64,000 nucleotides of DNA from Phalacrocorax aristotelis (lineage: Eukaryota > Chordata > Aves > Suliformes > Phalacrocoracidae): contig NC_134311.1 of NCBI RefSeq assembly GCF_949628215.1, positions 13,392,582 through 13,456,581 on the forward strand, in the 5' to 3' direction. Made by a program: the position numbers and the translations under genes. Positions 1 through 13,400 of this stretch are shown here, in pieces. Position 1 is the first letter of the stretch; each line of letters opens with the position of its first letter. The notes under the pieces are model-generated. The model saw nothing but the letters and a program-made list of their open reading frames with translations. It made no database searches and was not told where the DNA came from.

Positions 1-1389
1 CTACAGCCATGGACAGCAGATATATGTAGTGTATGACAGGACCGGCATGTCCGCTCTAGCACCAGTCTCTAGCAGGAAGCTGTAAAAGAAGTACTGGATC
101 CCCACATCTTCAGCAAATGGGTAAGGGCAGAGAGGTGATCTGTCTCACAGGAGCTGACAGAGGAACAGCCTCTGAAGAGCACACATATATCCAAGTGAGA
201 AAAAAGACAGTCACTGTGTCCCTGGGCCCACAGCTGATAACAACACACACCAAGGACTTGAGAAGGCTGACCAGGTAAGTGAGTTTTCATGATGCTATCA
301 CATTCCCAGTTATCTGAAGCCTACTGCATGTTACATGCACACTACAGGCTTCAATACCTCCTCAGGCTCCTCAGTGAAGCTATGCTGTACTTCAGTTCAG
401 CCCTAACATATGACTGTGCCGATTTACTTAAGTGAACACTAAATGGTACTTCTTTTACCCTAATTAGTGATCATTCTTTTAGTCTTGGAGCTTGCTGTTA
501 AATAACAGTCCAACTGTGACATATTAATGAAAATGAAATAGCACAAGTAAAGACAAGAATAAAAGTCTGGTGTCAACGATAATGGTTTCAATGATCCGTA
601 TAATGTAATACTGCCTCCGGTATTCTTGTTCCTTTTTTATATTAGAGTAGTAGCTGCTGAAATTCAAATGCCTTTTAAAACAGGCTTTGGCTGAATAATA
701 CAGGAGAAACTAAGTTGCAGTTCAAAACTTGCTCTACAAGCTGTTTCTCCTTCATTCGTACTGTCCTAATACTGTTGAGGTAAACTCTCTGAAATATTTT
801 GACTCAACTGTTCTGGTACTTTCTCTCTTCCCAGTGCACAGGACTCCTTTTATAGAAATCATGTCTCCTGTGTTTTCTGTTTTTCTCTTTACGGTAGTAC
901 TGTTTCAGCTGTGCCACTTGGACTGATCCAAGGAGTTCTCAGCAGCTCATGCCTTTTTTTGGTTGGGAGGCTACTGTGAGCATTAATTTAAAGGAACACA
1001 TTTTCATTTATGGAACAATGCACCAAAATTTATCTATTGAATGATTTTAAGAAAAAGCTGGGAGAAAGGGAAGAGTCTTTGTGAAGGTAGATGCAGAAAT
1101 CTCAGCATCTTGGAATCTATGTTTGGCCTCAGTTTCTATACATATGAAAAACTGGGAAATGGCTTATGGAAAAGCAACCCAAAGTAAACATTTCAGATGA
1201 GACAAGTGGTACGTAATAGTTATTTGTAACAACGAGGCACTATCTTTGAAAGACGAAGTAGAATCCACTACTATCAAAATGTAATGAAAGGCACACTCAT
1301 GAGCAACCCTCTTCATTAGCTGTCTGCACTTGGTTTTACTGAGCCATCTTGGTATCTACATGTAGGTGTGCTGCATCACTTCTGAGCAC
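1..1389 (-). other. DGKQ 3' UTR and downstream DNA
   Basis: No coding exon was recognised on either strand. On the minus strand I found no canonical AATAAA or ATTAAA, only weaker variants (for example near 636, 850, 1010 and 1030), so the transcript end cannot be placed. On the plus strand an AATAAA lies at 558-563. In mammals TMEM175 converges on DGKQ from this side, so the plus strand could hold the end of a neighbour, but nothing coding supports that here. Confidence 0.5.
558..563 (+). promoter_or_regulatory. Plus-strand AATAAA hexamer
   Basis: This is a canonical poly(A) hexamer followed by a TCTGGTGTC stretch. It would suit a gene converging on DGKQ, but hexamers occur by chance in AT-rich DNA. 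Confidence 0.2.
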
Positions 1390-1488
1390 TTAGCGTCCTC
1401 CTTCAGAGACTGATGTGGTATCCACTTTCATCTCTCTCAGGCTTCCAGTTTTTTTCTGTTTCTGCTTGGATTTTTTCAACATATGGAC
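1390..1488 (-). CDS. DGKQ: DGKQ visible exon 21: C-terminus and stop
   Basis: Residues 791-822 and stop codon TAA at 1392-1390. It reads [15 protein letters not shown], a basic tail, then [17 protein letters not shown]. The acceptor is TTTTTAG. The lysine-rich tail fits the DGK theta C-terminus. Confidence 0.95.
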   Translation of the reverse strand, partial: VHMLKKSKQKQKKTGSLREMKVDTTSVSEGGR

Positions 1489-4400
1489 CTAAAAATGGAA
1501 ATTTTTACAATAAGGCGAGTATTAAAATATCTGTAGTCACCTATAAGCAGATCTAAGGCAATTAACATATAAAAAAGTAAAATGTTAGAACTGCAACAGA
1601 AAAACATTTAAATACATAACTACCCAAAGCACCTATCCTTTTAAAGCTATAGGATTAACTGCTTTGTTTTTACATAAACATTTATACACACATATGTGCA
1701 TGTATATAGATGTATAAGGATACATATGTGTGTGCATATATATTCATGTACACACATACACATTTATACAGATAATACTGTTAGTCACTAAACTGATAGA
1801 AAGACAGAATTATTTCTCACTGGAAGGACAAGTTAGGTTTGTTCTCTCTCTCTTTCCCTCCCCCCACTCCTCTCAGGAAAACAACAAAGTTTAACATATT
1901 CCAAACATTTGAGTTATGACACACTTTTTCACCCATTTTTCCTCTGCAAGGACTATTGTTCTGGTAGCCCTCGCGGTAGGGCTACATATTCTCCAAGATT
2001 GCCTGTAGCAACAAATTTCTGTGAGTTAAAAGGGCATCCCTAAGGTAGCAGGCAAATGTGTAGACTGGTGTGCACCAGGGTCAACTACTGCAAAATGTTT
2101 ATTTCACAATATCAATGTCCACAGGGAAATTAAATTCCTGAGTAGCTGATGCTCTTTTCCTTCTACATATACATTGAGATATCAAAGAAAAACAGACACT
2201 GATTACTCCAAAGTCTCTTTTTCTCAGACTCTCCTCCTCCATTATTCAGGTTTTCTCCTTCGCTGCTGCTCTCTGACAGAAAGCACCGCCAGCAGGCTGC
2301 TTCCTACCTCGCACACCAGAGTATTACCACGGCTGTCAAAACTGATCTGCCTCAGGGCAAGCAGGACTGCCTGGAGGTCACAATACAGGGGGAAAAATTA
2401 AGTCACTAGGCTGAAGCTCAGGGCCTATTTTTTTAAACACAAGCCTCATCTGAGGCAGTGGAGAGGGCCCTCAAACCACCCTCTGTAGAAACTGCTATGT
2501 ATTTAACCAACAGTTACCACACTGTGCCGACTAGCTCCTTTAAAGTTAAGCATTAGAACACAACAGACAAGCAAGATAATACGATAATATTGACTGAAGA
2601 AACAAAGTCACCTTGCTAAGACAAACCTACAGCCAGTACCTTTGGTCCTGCAGCAGAAATAATAATCTGTCCAGGGGCCTGAATCCAGGGCTCTCCATCA
2701 ACTTGAACTGGAATCGGCTTTAAGAGTGTTACACGAAAATATGAGCCTTGGGCTATGCGGATTCCTGATCGAAAGCCACCTTGGACTTGACCCTGTTAGG
2801 AAGTAAAAGCCAGGATATCAATCACCCCAATAAATAAGAAGCACAAATAATATCTGCACTTAAGCTGGGTGGATAGAATTGTATTCTCACTTGGCATTTT
2901 AAGTTTCAAGTGAAAGAACTGCATAGGCAAAATCTGCATAGGATGCCTTTACTGATGCAGCAATAATTTTTTATGTTAGCGCATGAAGAACTCAGATACT
3001 CCTGCAGGCTCCAGAGGCAAAGTAACTTGAATAACAGTGAAATAGTTTCTTCACTCAGGTTGGCCAAGGAGCATGCACTCACAAAGGTCTTGTTTACTTT
3101 TTCTTCCCCCCTCCATAATGTAGTAAACACATTTTCAAAACACCTAACTATACATAACATCTCCAGCACACTTGAAACTCAAAAGTCTAAAAGCACTTTA
3201 TCAAACACGGAGAGAGAGTTTTGACAAACTCAGTGCCATATACTTACACATACACTCAATGAATGGCTGAGTGTTAACTGTAAAAAGTAAAGCAAAGTGA
3301 ACTTTGCAGCTACCGATTGTCTTGGGGAATGTGTACAGACACCAAACATGGGAGTAAAAACCTTAACAGAACATCACAAAAACAGAGCATGGGTTTGTTA
3401 ACATTTATATTCCAAAGCAATGGGTACACTCCTTGTTGCTTCTAACTTCACAAAAATCTTAAGGATCTCTACAAAACCACTTCTTCTAACAGGATGTTTT
3501 ATATTTATCTTCCTTAAAAGATTTAAATTACAAAATGGTAAAGTTGGCCAACACCAAAGATTGAGCTGCACAATTTTAAGCACCCACCTTTCAGTTTTTG
3601 GTGGTTTTGGATTAGCTGTCTGTAGTTACCAGACCATATATACTTTTTCAGCAGCAGATTTCTTAAGATAGTGAAAGAAATATGAAGAAAAGACAAAACT
3701 AACCCATCACCTACAGGACTGCGTTGCTAATGGCAGGCCATTGTAAAAAGATGTAATACATGGAAGAATTAGAAGTTGCACAAACTGAGTCATAATATTT
3801 TTTGCAGAACTGGCATACATCTGCTTCACATAGCATTTGGATCAAAAGCAGCTAGCATCAGATTCTCAGAGACAGGTGTTGGAAAGCCTGTGGCAGGTAA
3901 TTATAAAGCCACCTGTCTAGAAGGAATCTCTGCCCTAATTGTGATAAGGTATGACAAAATTTATCGCAAATACACTACCGAAGTGAAGAGTGGGTGTTTT
4001 TGTAATATTATTTTTGTAATATTAAAATTAAAACTTGGTTCCCATAAACTGTTTGGTTTTGACACCATGATACCTATTACGAGAAAGCTGATACATCCTG
4101 TAATACACACGCACACATATATATTTGCATTTCATATATATGTACACATGTATGTTTCTAGCCTTGGTTCAAAGCCTACTTAAGTCATGAAGCATTTCCC
4201 CATGCACTTTTAACAAGTTCTTCACACTCCTTCACACTGGCCTATTCTTATTTGTCACAGGCTTCTTCAGTTTCCATTCAATCTGTTGTAGCTTGGCACC
4301 TAAATAAGGACCTTCAGGGCTGGCCAATAAACAGACAACAAGAGGGCACTGCAGTCCATGAGCAGACATACCAGCTGCAGCTGAACTCCCAACATCTGAA

Positions 4401-7400
4401 TGCTTTGTTCACAGACAGCCAACACTGCCCATTAATTTTGTTTGTGGTCTATAACCATTTCTGTGTGATGGAACAAGTACCTGAATAACCAATGGTATAA
4501 CCTTGACACAGATGCATGCTTTCTAGGACTGTGCACTTCCAATGCACTGCTTGTTTGTTACAAGATAAATCAGTCTGAGAAAATGTATTTCTCCTCTGTT
4601 CTTACTGGGACACCAACTTACCATGTGAACAACGCCAGTCACACCAACCACCTCCAAAAGGCCGTCATCGATGCGTGGTTTCTCAAAGCGGTTATCACTC
4701 TCAGACCCCCAGAGATCAGCTCCAGACCCCCAGCTGTGTAGAGAGCAGACCACAGTGACCTCCTGTGGACGTGCCGTCTGCCACAGAGCACCCTGCCTGG
4801 CACCTTGCTAGAGGCAGCTGGTTTGCCGGACTTCAAAAGCTAGATACTCTGCTCCCCACCAGCTGGAGGAGACAACACAGCCTTCCTGCACTATGAAGAC
4901 AGGAAGTGTTTTCCTAAGACTTGGACAACTTCTGACCATACCTTTTAGGAGTGAAAGAAGGAGTGAAGTAAGTAGTTCCCGTTAGTTTGCTGGGAAATGC
5001 AGGTTACAGCGACACTAATCCTGAACTTCCAAGACTTAAGAACTTAACATAGATCCTACTGGTCTTGACAATATCCACGTAAGCTACTGAGAAGAAACTA
5101 GAGCTACAAGAAGTATCAAGTTTTTATTCTTGTACCTGGTCAAACTCACTCGTAGTTAAGAAGTATGCCTGCACTTCAGTCATCTGGAATGATTCTGATG
5201 ATTTAACACCGTGTTGCTTTTTGTGCAGTACTGACCCTCCTTACTGAAATCACTCATTGTTTTAGTGCACTGACTGCTCAGTACTAATCGTGGTATTTTC
5301 TGCTCCACAGTTCTCAGGTGCAACATATACTTGTATGTATATGCATGTGCACATATGTTTGTGTACATGTAAACATATATATTTGACTAAAAAGTTGAAA
5401 CATTTTCAAAATTAAATGTAAAGAAATACACGTAGTTTGAGATAACTGTACTTGAAAAAAAAAGATAGTATGGCAGCACTAACTACCCGCTAGTTTTGTG
5501 CAAACAGAAAACCTGCCTCTACCAACAGCACATCTAAGGAAGCCAGATTTCCTGCAGATTTGCCTTCCTTTCTTCCACAGCGGTAACTCTAGCTGCCAAA
5601 AGGTGTTAGGGCAGCCCACACAACTCCCAGAAATGTATGTGAACTGTGGGTTTTCCACAGCTACCCCAGGCAGCATCACCAACTCCACTCATACTGACCA
5701 GCTGGCTGTAGGACCTGGACAGTGTTTGACAGCTGAATCCTGGCTGGTCTTCCCTGCAGGAACCGCCTAGGCACCACCTGTCTCTAGCATGCCAGACAGG
5801 GTGTGCAAGTTGATCATCTTTGACCCTTCTACACGTCACAGTGAAATCTGGTGGACCATTCAGGTAGTGTGGGGGAGGGGGTTAATGGTGTTGGACAGAA
5901 GCCACAGGCCTACAATCACGCCTAAAAAGTCATGTTTTAGGTCTGGAGACCTTTGGTGAGGAAATTGCTCCAAATTACTGTTAAGACATGGAAGAAATAG
6001 CAAATGTACAGGGGTTTGCACTGGGAAAATAAGATACTACCACCTTTATGCGGAGTCAGACTGTGAGTTTCAAAGGATCAGAAAAATTATGTCAATACAG
6101 TATGAAGAGCTAGCTCCTCACGCCCAGCTGCAAAGCCAGTGATTCAGGCAGTAATAAAAAAACCAATAACAACCACCTATTAATCTAGACCATTTAACAT
6201 TTTATCTAGCCACTTGACATGTGATGCTTAAATACCAAGCACCATTTCCACTCATGCTTGCATCCACACAGGATCCTTCCTCTCCTTTTTACCTGGGTAT
6301 ATTAATAAAAATGAGTCCTTCTATACTTGGTAACTCCACCTCGTGCTGGTCCACTTGAAGCTTTATGTCTTTGTGAAGATTTCTGGTATGACTTATCTTC
6401 TGCAGCCCAACTTTCACGTAAACTCCTTTGTTGTGAAACCTAGGAGAAGACAAGCAACCTGTAACTAAAGGGTAAGGCCCAGCGTAGCACTCTTCCTCCT
6501 ATGTATACCAGTACTGTCCTCTAGCAGGTATGTTTAAAGGGTTTTTCAATTAAAACCCTCTACAAATTCTTCTAGCTTTACTGCAGAAACAACACATAAG
6601 CCACAAACTGGTACTTTATACACCTTTTACTTAAGGGATGATTTGTGCTGTCGAGGCACGTGGAGATCTGTGACATTTTATTACAGAAAAATCATCCCTT
6701 CTTAAAGTGTTGCCTGAATGCAATGACTCTTTGAAATGTAAACATCTTGGCTGGAAAATTTTATTTTTAATTAAGACCTAGAGGTCTTCATGAAACACTT
6801 TAAAATGTTTTCTCATGCAATGCTAGAATAATTAAGGCATAAAATCCTTTGCAGGTCTTTGCTTTACATATCACTAATTCATTGAAGATATACTCAGCTG
6901 TAGAAACTTAAAAACGTGCGTAGTAATGTCAACCTGTGACAGAGCTCTAACACCTCTAATTTTAGAGCAAAAACGATGAGGGATGTTTTATGGCATCCCT
7001 AGAAATGTCAAAATATTTTAATAATAACTTAAACAAATGTTAAATGCACACAGTATTTTCTTCTATAATGGAAACCTTTGGATACATGGCCTTCAGGGCA
7101 ACCTTAAAATAAAAAGCATGAATTTTCATTATTTGACCTTACTAACACATGAATGTCATTGGAATCCAACTCTGCAAAATCTCTCCAGTGTTATGTCTAA
7201 CTGCTGTGGACATTCAAGTGGGGAAGACAGGCACTTTAGCATGTGGGTTATAGTCAACTCTTCAGACAGAGACTGTTCAGTTCTTTTAAATTATTACATT
7301 GGGAATGATTAGCCCTACGTGCACTGAATTAAAGGTACCTGGTGTAACACCATTTAACATGCAGCTCATCTGTCCCCACAGAGCCAGTAAGTCCCTGCAT

Positions 7401-10400
7401 CAGCTCAGCTGCAACACTTGCATCATTATGTCATCCCAGAACTATTTGGAAGGCTTTTTGGAGTACAGATATAGAATTAACATCCTGCTGCTTGGATGAG
7501 CTTGGGGATTTGACCTACACAGCTCAGGAGTCACCCTTTGGTTTGTTTTTCTACAGAAGACGCAATACAGGTAAGGCCAACATTCACATACTGCCTGATG
7601 CCCCACTGGCAACGCCCATAAAGATGCATACACCAATTCTTCAGTTTAGCTAATTGAATATCTCAGAATAGATAAAGTTAAAAGCTGATCCTAAACAGGA
7701 GCAGTTTCATGGATTATCAAAGTAAACAAGTGGGTTTTAAGTATTGCAATCCTGTATCCTTGATAGACCAAACTGAAAAACACCCTTTACTCCTAAAAAG
7801 TCATGTGAACAAGTCTCCATGGACTGAGGGAGACACCAGAGCGTCAACTTGCGCTGTTACTCATCTCTGTGGTTGTTGCCCAAGCAGAAAGCACCTCTGG
7901 CAGCCAGAGGAAGCAAGGCCATCAGTAACTGCTTTCCAAGCTTTCATAAAAACAAAATAAAGAAGCCAGACCTCAAGAGTCATGAAGAAACAAAGTGAGC
8001 TGATACAGAAAGCCAGTCTTCCCACAGCTCTTGCCAACTGGTGCACACCCGGAAGGGTAGGTTTGGGGAGCTCTTTTTTAAAGGTGATGGATAAGAAATC
8101 TGTATGCCAGCCCTTTTTAAATGAACTGCAGTTTCCCATGAGCCCTAATAAACAGCTAGGTAACATCTCTCAGAACTGCAGCACACAGCACAGAAAGCTA
8201 CCAAGCAGAACGAAATGACCGCCTTTTATCTAGTCCTGCAATTCAACAAGCCCACCACTGGGTGGGAAGCCACCACTGCAAAAGCTAAGAGCTCTGACCA
8301 ATAATTAACATCTGTTTGGGTGCTCTTATTAGAGTGATCTTACTGACTGGGAAAGAACTTTACTAGGTTCACATACGGAGGACTAAGACGGAAAAAAAGG
8401 AGTAAGCAGTAGCCGTTGTAGCACTTTAGAACTCACAGCTGACAAATAAAATAACAATACTTTCAAACCTTCCCCCCTCCAAGAGAGAGAACAGTTCTCT
8501 ATTTTTGTAAAACAATTCTAAACTTGCACTAAACTGTGCAGAATATTCTCTCTGCCTAACCTTACATCCAGGGGGCTGCCTGCCACAGCAGTCTCCTGCC
8601 AGTTTTGGATGGCACAAACAAGATGTGGTCTCTTCTGTAACAGGCAGCCCTAAAGACTGCTCCAGGGTCCCATGGGAATAGGGGAATGAAGGCAGATGCC
8701 CTGATCCTTAAGTTTTACACTATAAAAAAAACTCACATAGCTTTGCACTCAACAACGTCAAAACCATCACTGCCACAACATACACAATTTCTATCTGCCC
8801 TGCGATGCAAGTTCACCCATAAATTCCCTGCAGGAATGTTATCACTGCACTGTGAACTGCTAGCCAAAAGTAAGGGGTCCTGAGCACATGAAGACACCAG
8901 CGAGCACACAGCTTTCAGGACATTTATCAGCTTAAGGTCTTGATTCAGAAGAGCACTCAAGCCCATTTTTCTTCCAAGAAATACCCGCGATTTCTTTTGC
9001 CACAACCTGAAACTTTCTGTTCTGCACTCCAGAGCAGCTGGTTCACATGCCAGCAGCTGTTGCATCTGGTATTAAGTAGCCATTCTTCTTAGTTAATTTT
9101 CTGAAAATAATTTTTAAAAGTTAAGAAATGCTACTTTTTCCAGCAAGAGCGTGCACTTGCATAATCTGGGAAAGGGTGAAGCCAGCAATTTTAACAATCT
9201 TCATTACAGGCAGTGAAAGGCAACAGTTGTTGTCAGCACTGTTAACATGCACAAGCAGTCTCCTGCAAAACTGTACCTCAGTATCAGTTCATTATTTCAT
9301 GTTTCTTTTCCAGATCTTGAATCACAGAAATATATAGCCCTTCAGATTAAAAAAAAAAACTTCTTTCCCACATGCCCCTCAAGACACCCTGTTTGCACAG
9401 TGTCCAAATATGCATGTGAAAGGTCTGCAAGAATGGTACCAAGTCATCATCCCCTGCACTGCAGGTGCTGCACGCTGTGAACTGAGATAAAGTTTCAAGG
9501 GATGAAAAGCACACAGTGCAATAAAAATCAAAATATAATCCTTGAACACAGTGGCAATAAGAAAAGGACACATCTTTTGAAGGGCCGCAGCTTTGCAAAG
9601 TCAGAATACTCTATTTTAGAAGAAGAGTGAACATAACTCTTCCATTATATTAATTGCACAAGCAAATCTAGAACAGCTTTATACACTGGAACCGGCACTG
9701 CTATATGCAAACTTCTTGCTCAGTTTTACTACCTATGATGTTTTTAATCCAGCGGAATGAAAATGCAAACCAGTGCCTAAGAGTAACTTGTGTACCACAA
9801 ACTATATCCTTTATTATTCCATTTTTAAGAAAAAAACATGAGCAATGTCTGTAATTATAGACAGAATGCTGCAAGATAGGTGGGATGACACATCATTACG
9901 CTCATAACGAGCCAGAGAGTGTTTTTAATAGTTAGGATTTGAATACTGCAGAATTGTAAATGGCTGTAACTCTTTCTGGCAAATGAGACACCATTTAGAG
10001 GACATTTACTCACAAACACAGGGGAAAGTAGACAGAACCAGTTTCTACAAGGAATTACTGATTAATTACACAAATGTGATTTCTTTTTCTCATCAATTTC
10101 AGTGATTATGTGAAGCAGAAATAGTACTGTTATTGATTGCTCTGCATGCCAGAAAGGAGGAAGGTCTCTCTCCACACCTTTTTAATCACAGTGTCACTTG
10201 AGATGCAGAGATCTTTTAAAATTCTTATTACCAGCACACAGGTGCTACCACAGCACTAAGCAAGAGTGGGAAAGGTACAAAGAAGTTCTGAAGTGTGTTT
10301 ATTGCTTATGTAGCAGCACTGGCCTCCCTCCTGCTAAAGGCTTGAAACAAGGTATTTCCACTACATCAACATTTCACTGAACTCAACATTGCAGTTATTA

Positions 10401-13400
10401 GCAAATAAGTATACTGCATAATATTGACAGGGCCTCAAAACACTGCTTTGGTGCTCTTTCTTGGTAAAGAGGGGGAAGGGGGTGGAAATCCAAACCACCA
10501 AAAAACCAAACCAACCAATCAGAACCCCAAACAAAAAAAAATTTAAAAAACCCCACCAAATCAACAAGAAACCCACAGAAAAACCCCAAAGACAAAAACC
10601 AAACAAAACACCCAAATTCTGTGTCTGCGAGTTCCTGGCTAACTTAATTCCTTTCTGTGCCAGCTCTGCCTCAAGCAATATTGTTTGTGGATAACTGTAG
10701 CATTTCAAGATTATCAGCCGTAGTGTATGTTGGAAGTTATGCAATACCACAGAGTTTGCCCTTCACCCTTGGTTTCCCCAGGATTACCTGCTATTAAATT
10801 TCCCTGGTTCTTCTTCTCTAGCATGATGAAAGTCCAAGCTCAACTCTGCGTCAATGCCAAGACCACAGTAATTGTTCATCTGTACAATCTGGCAAAAAAA
10901 AAAAAAAATTATTATTTCCTCCTTACATTTATAAATGAAGAAGTTCCAAAGATTTTCAATAAAAGCAAACCTTGCAGATTATCTTTCCAAGTCACTTGCA
11001 TCTTGACAGATTCTGGAAAACATTTTCCAGAAACACTGCCCTAAAAATAGAGCTGTACAGACAATTGTTGACATGTGTTGTCATTATTTCCAAAGTATCA
11101 GAAAGTTCAAAATTTAATCTTAATTGCAAGTAACAAGCACAATAAGGCAGAAATAAAAACAACAAAACTTCTCAAAGCAGTTCTATGCAACAAGTACACA
11201 GGTTGCTCAACACTAATGCCACTATTATTTTTGGCATCAGCCATGGATTTGTCATGACATCATTGTGAAGATGCTCCTCCTTACTTCGGAAGGTGACCAG
11301 CTTATGCCAAATGAGTGAAGAACTTGACTTCACCTACTCCGCTGCATTTTAAATAGCTCCCTATATGTCAATCTCAAGTTTCTACAGATTTCAACCATTT
11401 CTGAGGTTAATTTTTTCTTGGCATGCCAATTCATTCCGTAGCTTTTCTATTCTAGTCCTTCACTCTCCCACCCTTCACCTTTAAAAACAGATTAGGCAGT
11501 CAGTGAAAAATCAACCCCTGTCTCCACAAGTCAAAACCAGATGGAATCTAAGCAACTTAAATCCTCCAACTGACATATAATGGCTAGGATTTTCCAGCGA
11601 CTGGACTAAAATCTTAGACAACTGCTACCATCATTACAATTTCCTACTTTCTTTTTGCCATCCCCTTGTCCGATTTGTTTTGTCTGAAGATAAACAGAAC
11701 CAGGATTCACACAAAGCTCTGAAGTCACCATCTAAAACAAACGTTTTTATCTTCCTAACAGAAACAAGTAATATGAACCAAGGGACAAGGAGTTTCACTC
11801 CAAAAAAATAAAGCAGATGCCACATATATGGACATGCAATGGCAGTAAGATGACAGAAGGATTTATTTCCTGCAAATGCTAGCAACTCAACAGTCATTTT
11901 TTAAACTGTCAGAGGAAAGATGAAAGTACTTTTTTGGGGCGGGATTTTTTTTTGGTTGACAGTCTAGTTTCACAAGTGCTCTGGAAAGTGTTTGGCACCC
12001 CTTCAAAAAGCTTTTCTTATTCAAGAATTAAATTTCTTTCCAACAGGAGGAAACAGGTATGCCATTGTCACTTCAATCTTTTCATAAATTCTCTATCAGA
12101 TAGTTTTTGCCACGCAGTTATGAAGTCTGTTCTGCAGCCAACCAGTCCACAACTGAAGCACTGGATCCAGACGTATGCTAAGGAATAGCTCAGTAAGGCC
12201 CAAGCTCAAGACAGGTGAGCAATGAAAGATAAAACTACATTACTATCTATCTTCTTTGTGGTTGTCACTAGAACAACAGTTCCTACAGTGCTCAGCATAC
12301 CTTTGGAGGCTCAGGTTCTGCAACGCCATTCTCTGCACCTTCAGCTGGCTCTTCTGCATCCAAAAGGATAGTCCAACGATCCATAAGAACATCATCCGCC
12401 TCATCCACGGAAATCAAAACTGAGTAGGGGTCCTCTCCACTGTAGCCAGCTCCCCAGCGCAAGACCCTCCCTAAGTCATTACCTGGGCAACAACGAAGAA
12501 CCCCAGAATATGACTGCATTTTCATAAGTTTGCTAAAAGCATGAATAAGTGTACCAGCCCTGTTTTACAAGCCACATTGCACCAAGGTGCTCCAAACAAG
12601 TCAGGGAAGTAGTTAGATTGGACTGAAAAGTTAACAAGCAGAAAAAATATCTAAGTGCTGTTGTGGTTGCATGTGTGCTTAGCATCACACACAGATATGC
12701 TGTCTTATACGAAAAGTTTTCAAGAAAGTGATAGAAAACCTGTTAGGAAGTTGAGAAGTTAGGAGGCAGCGGAGTTCACTGGTGTACAGTAAGGGCTGAT
12801 GCACCTGTGGTTGTCAGGGGGAGAATCTTTTGCCCTCTCCAATTCCTGCCCACTCGGACACACCCATACCAACACCCCTGCTGCTCCTTGTTGCTTCAGA
12901 AAGCATGACTGACATTTCCTTGAAAAGCTGATATTGCATTTGCTCTCCAGCACTGGCCAGAACTGAGTGATGGCATTTCTGCTGCAAAGCTGAGTTGTTT
13001 GTCAGATGGATAAATAAAGATAAACCTTCTGGAGGACTTCTGCCCTCAGAAGAACAGTGCTTGCTGTGATTCTCACCTGTTCCTAACGGTAAGATGGCAA
13101 CTGAGGGCTCTGAGCACACCAGCTTGTGCCTGGTCTCCTCCAGTGCACCAAGGACCCAGCCCACCGTGCCGTCCCCTCCACACACCAGCACTCGGAAGGA
13201 GGGGACTTTAGAGAATGTGTGAAACCTCCGTTAAGAAACAAAACAAAGGGGAAAAGAAATGTTACAACACAGTACAGGAAAAGTCAAGCCTCTTAATGTT
13301 CTATTTAAGATAACACATTATTATTGGATTTGCCCCCCTTTCCATCAGTTTCAGGATCAACTTCAAAGTGAATGGAAAAATAGGAACTTCTAGATAAAGC

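Noticed and set aside
10398..10595. Minus-strand frame containing the letters GGLDFH, resembling the accessory-domain LDFH motif
   Set aside because: It is translated low-complexity A/C tract. The true LDFH exon is at 10788-10888 with correct splice sites and phases.
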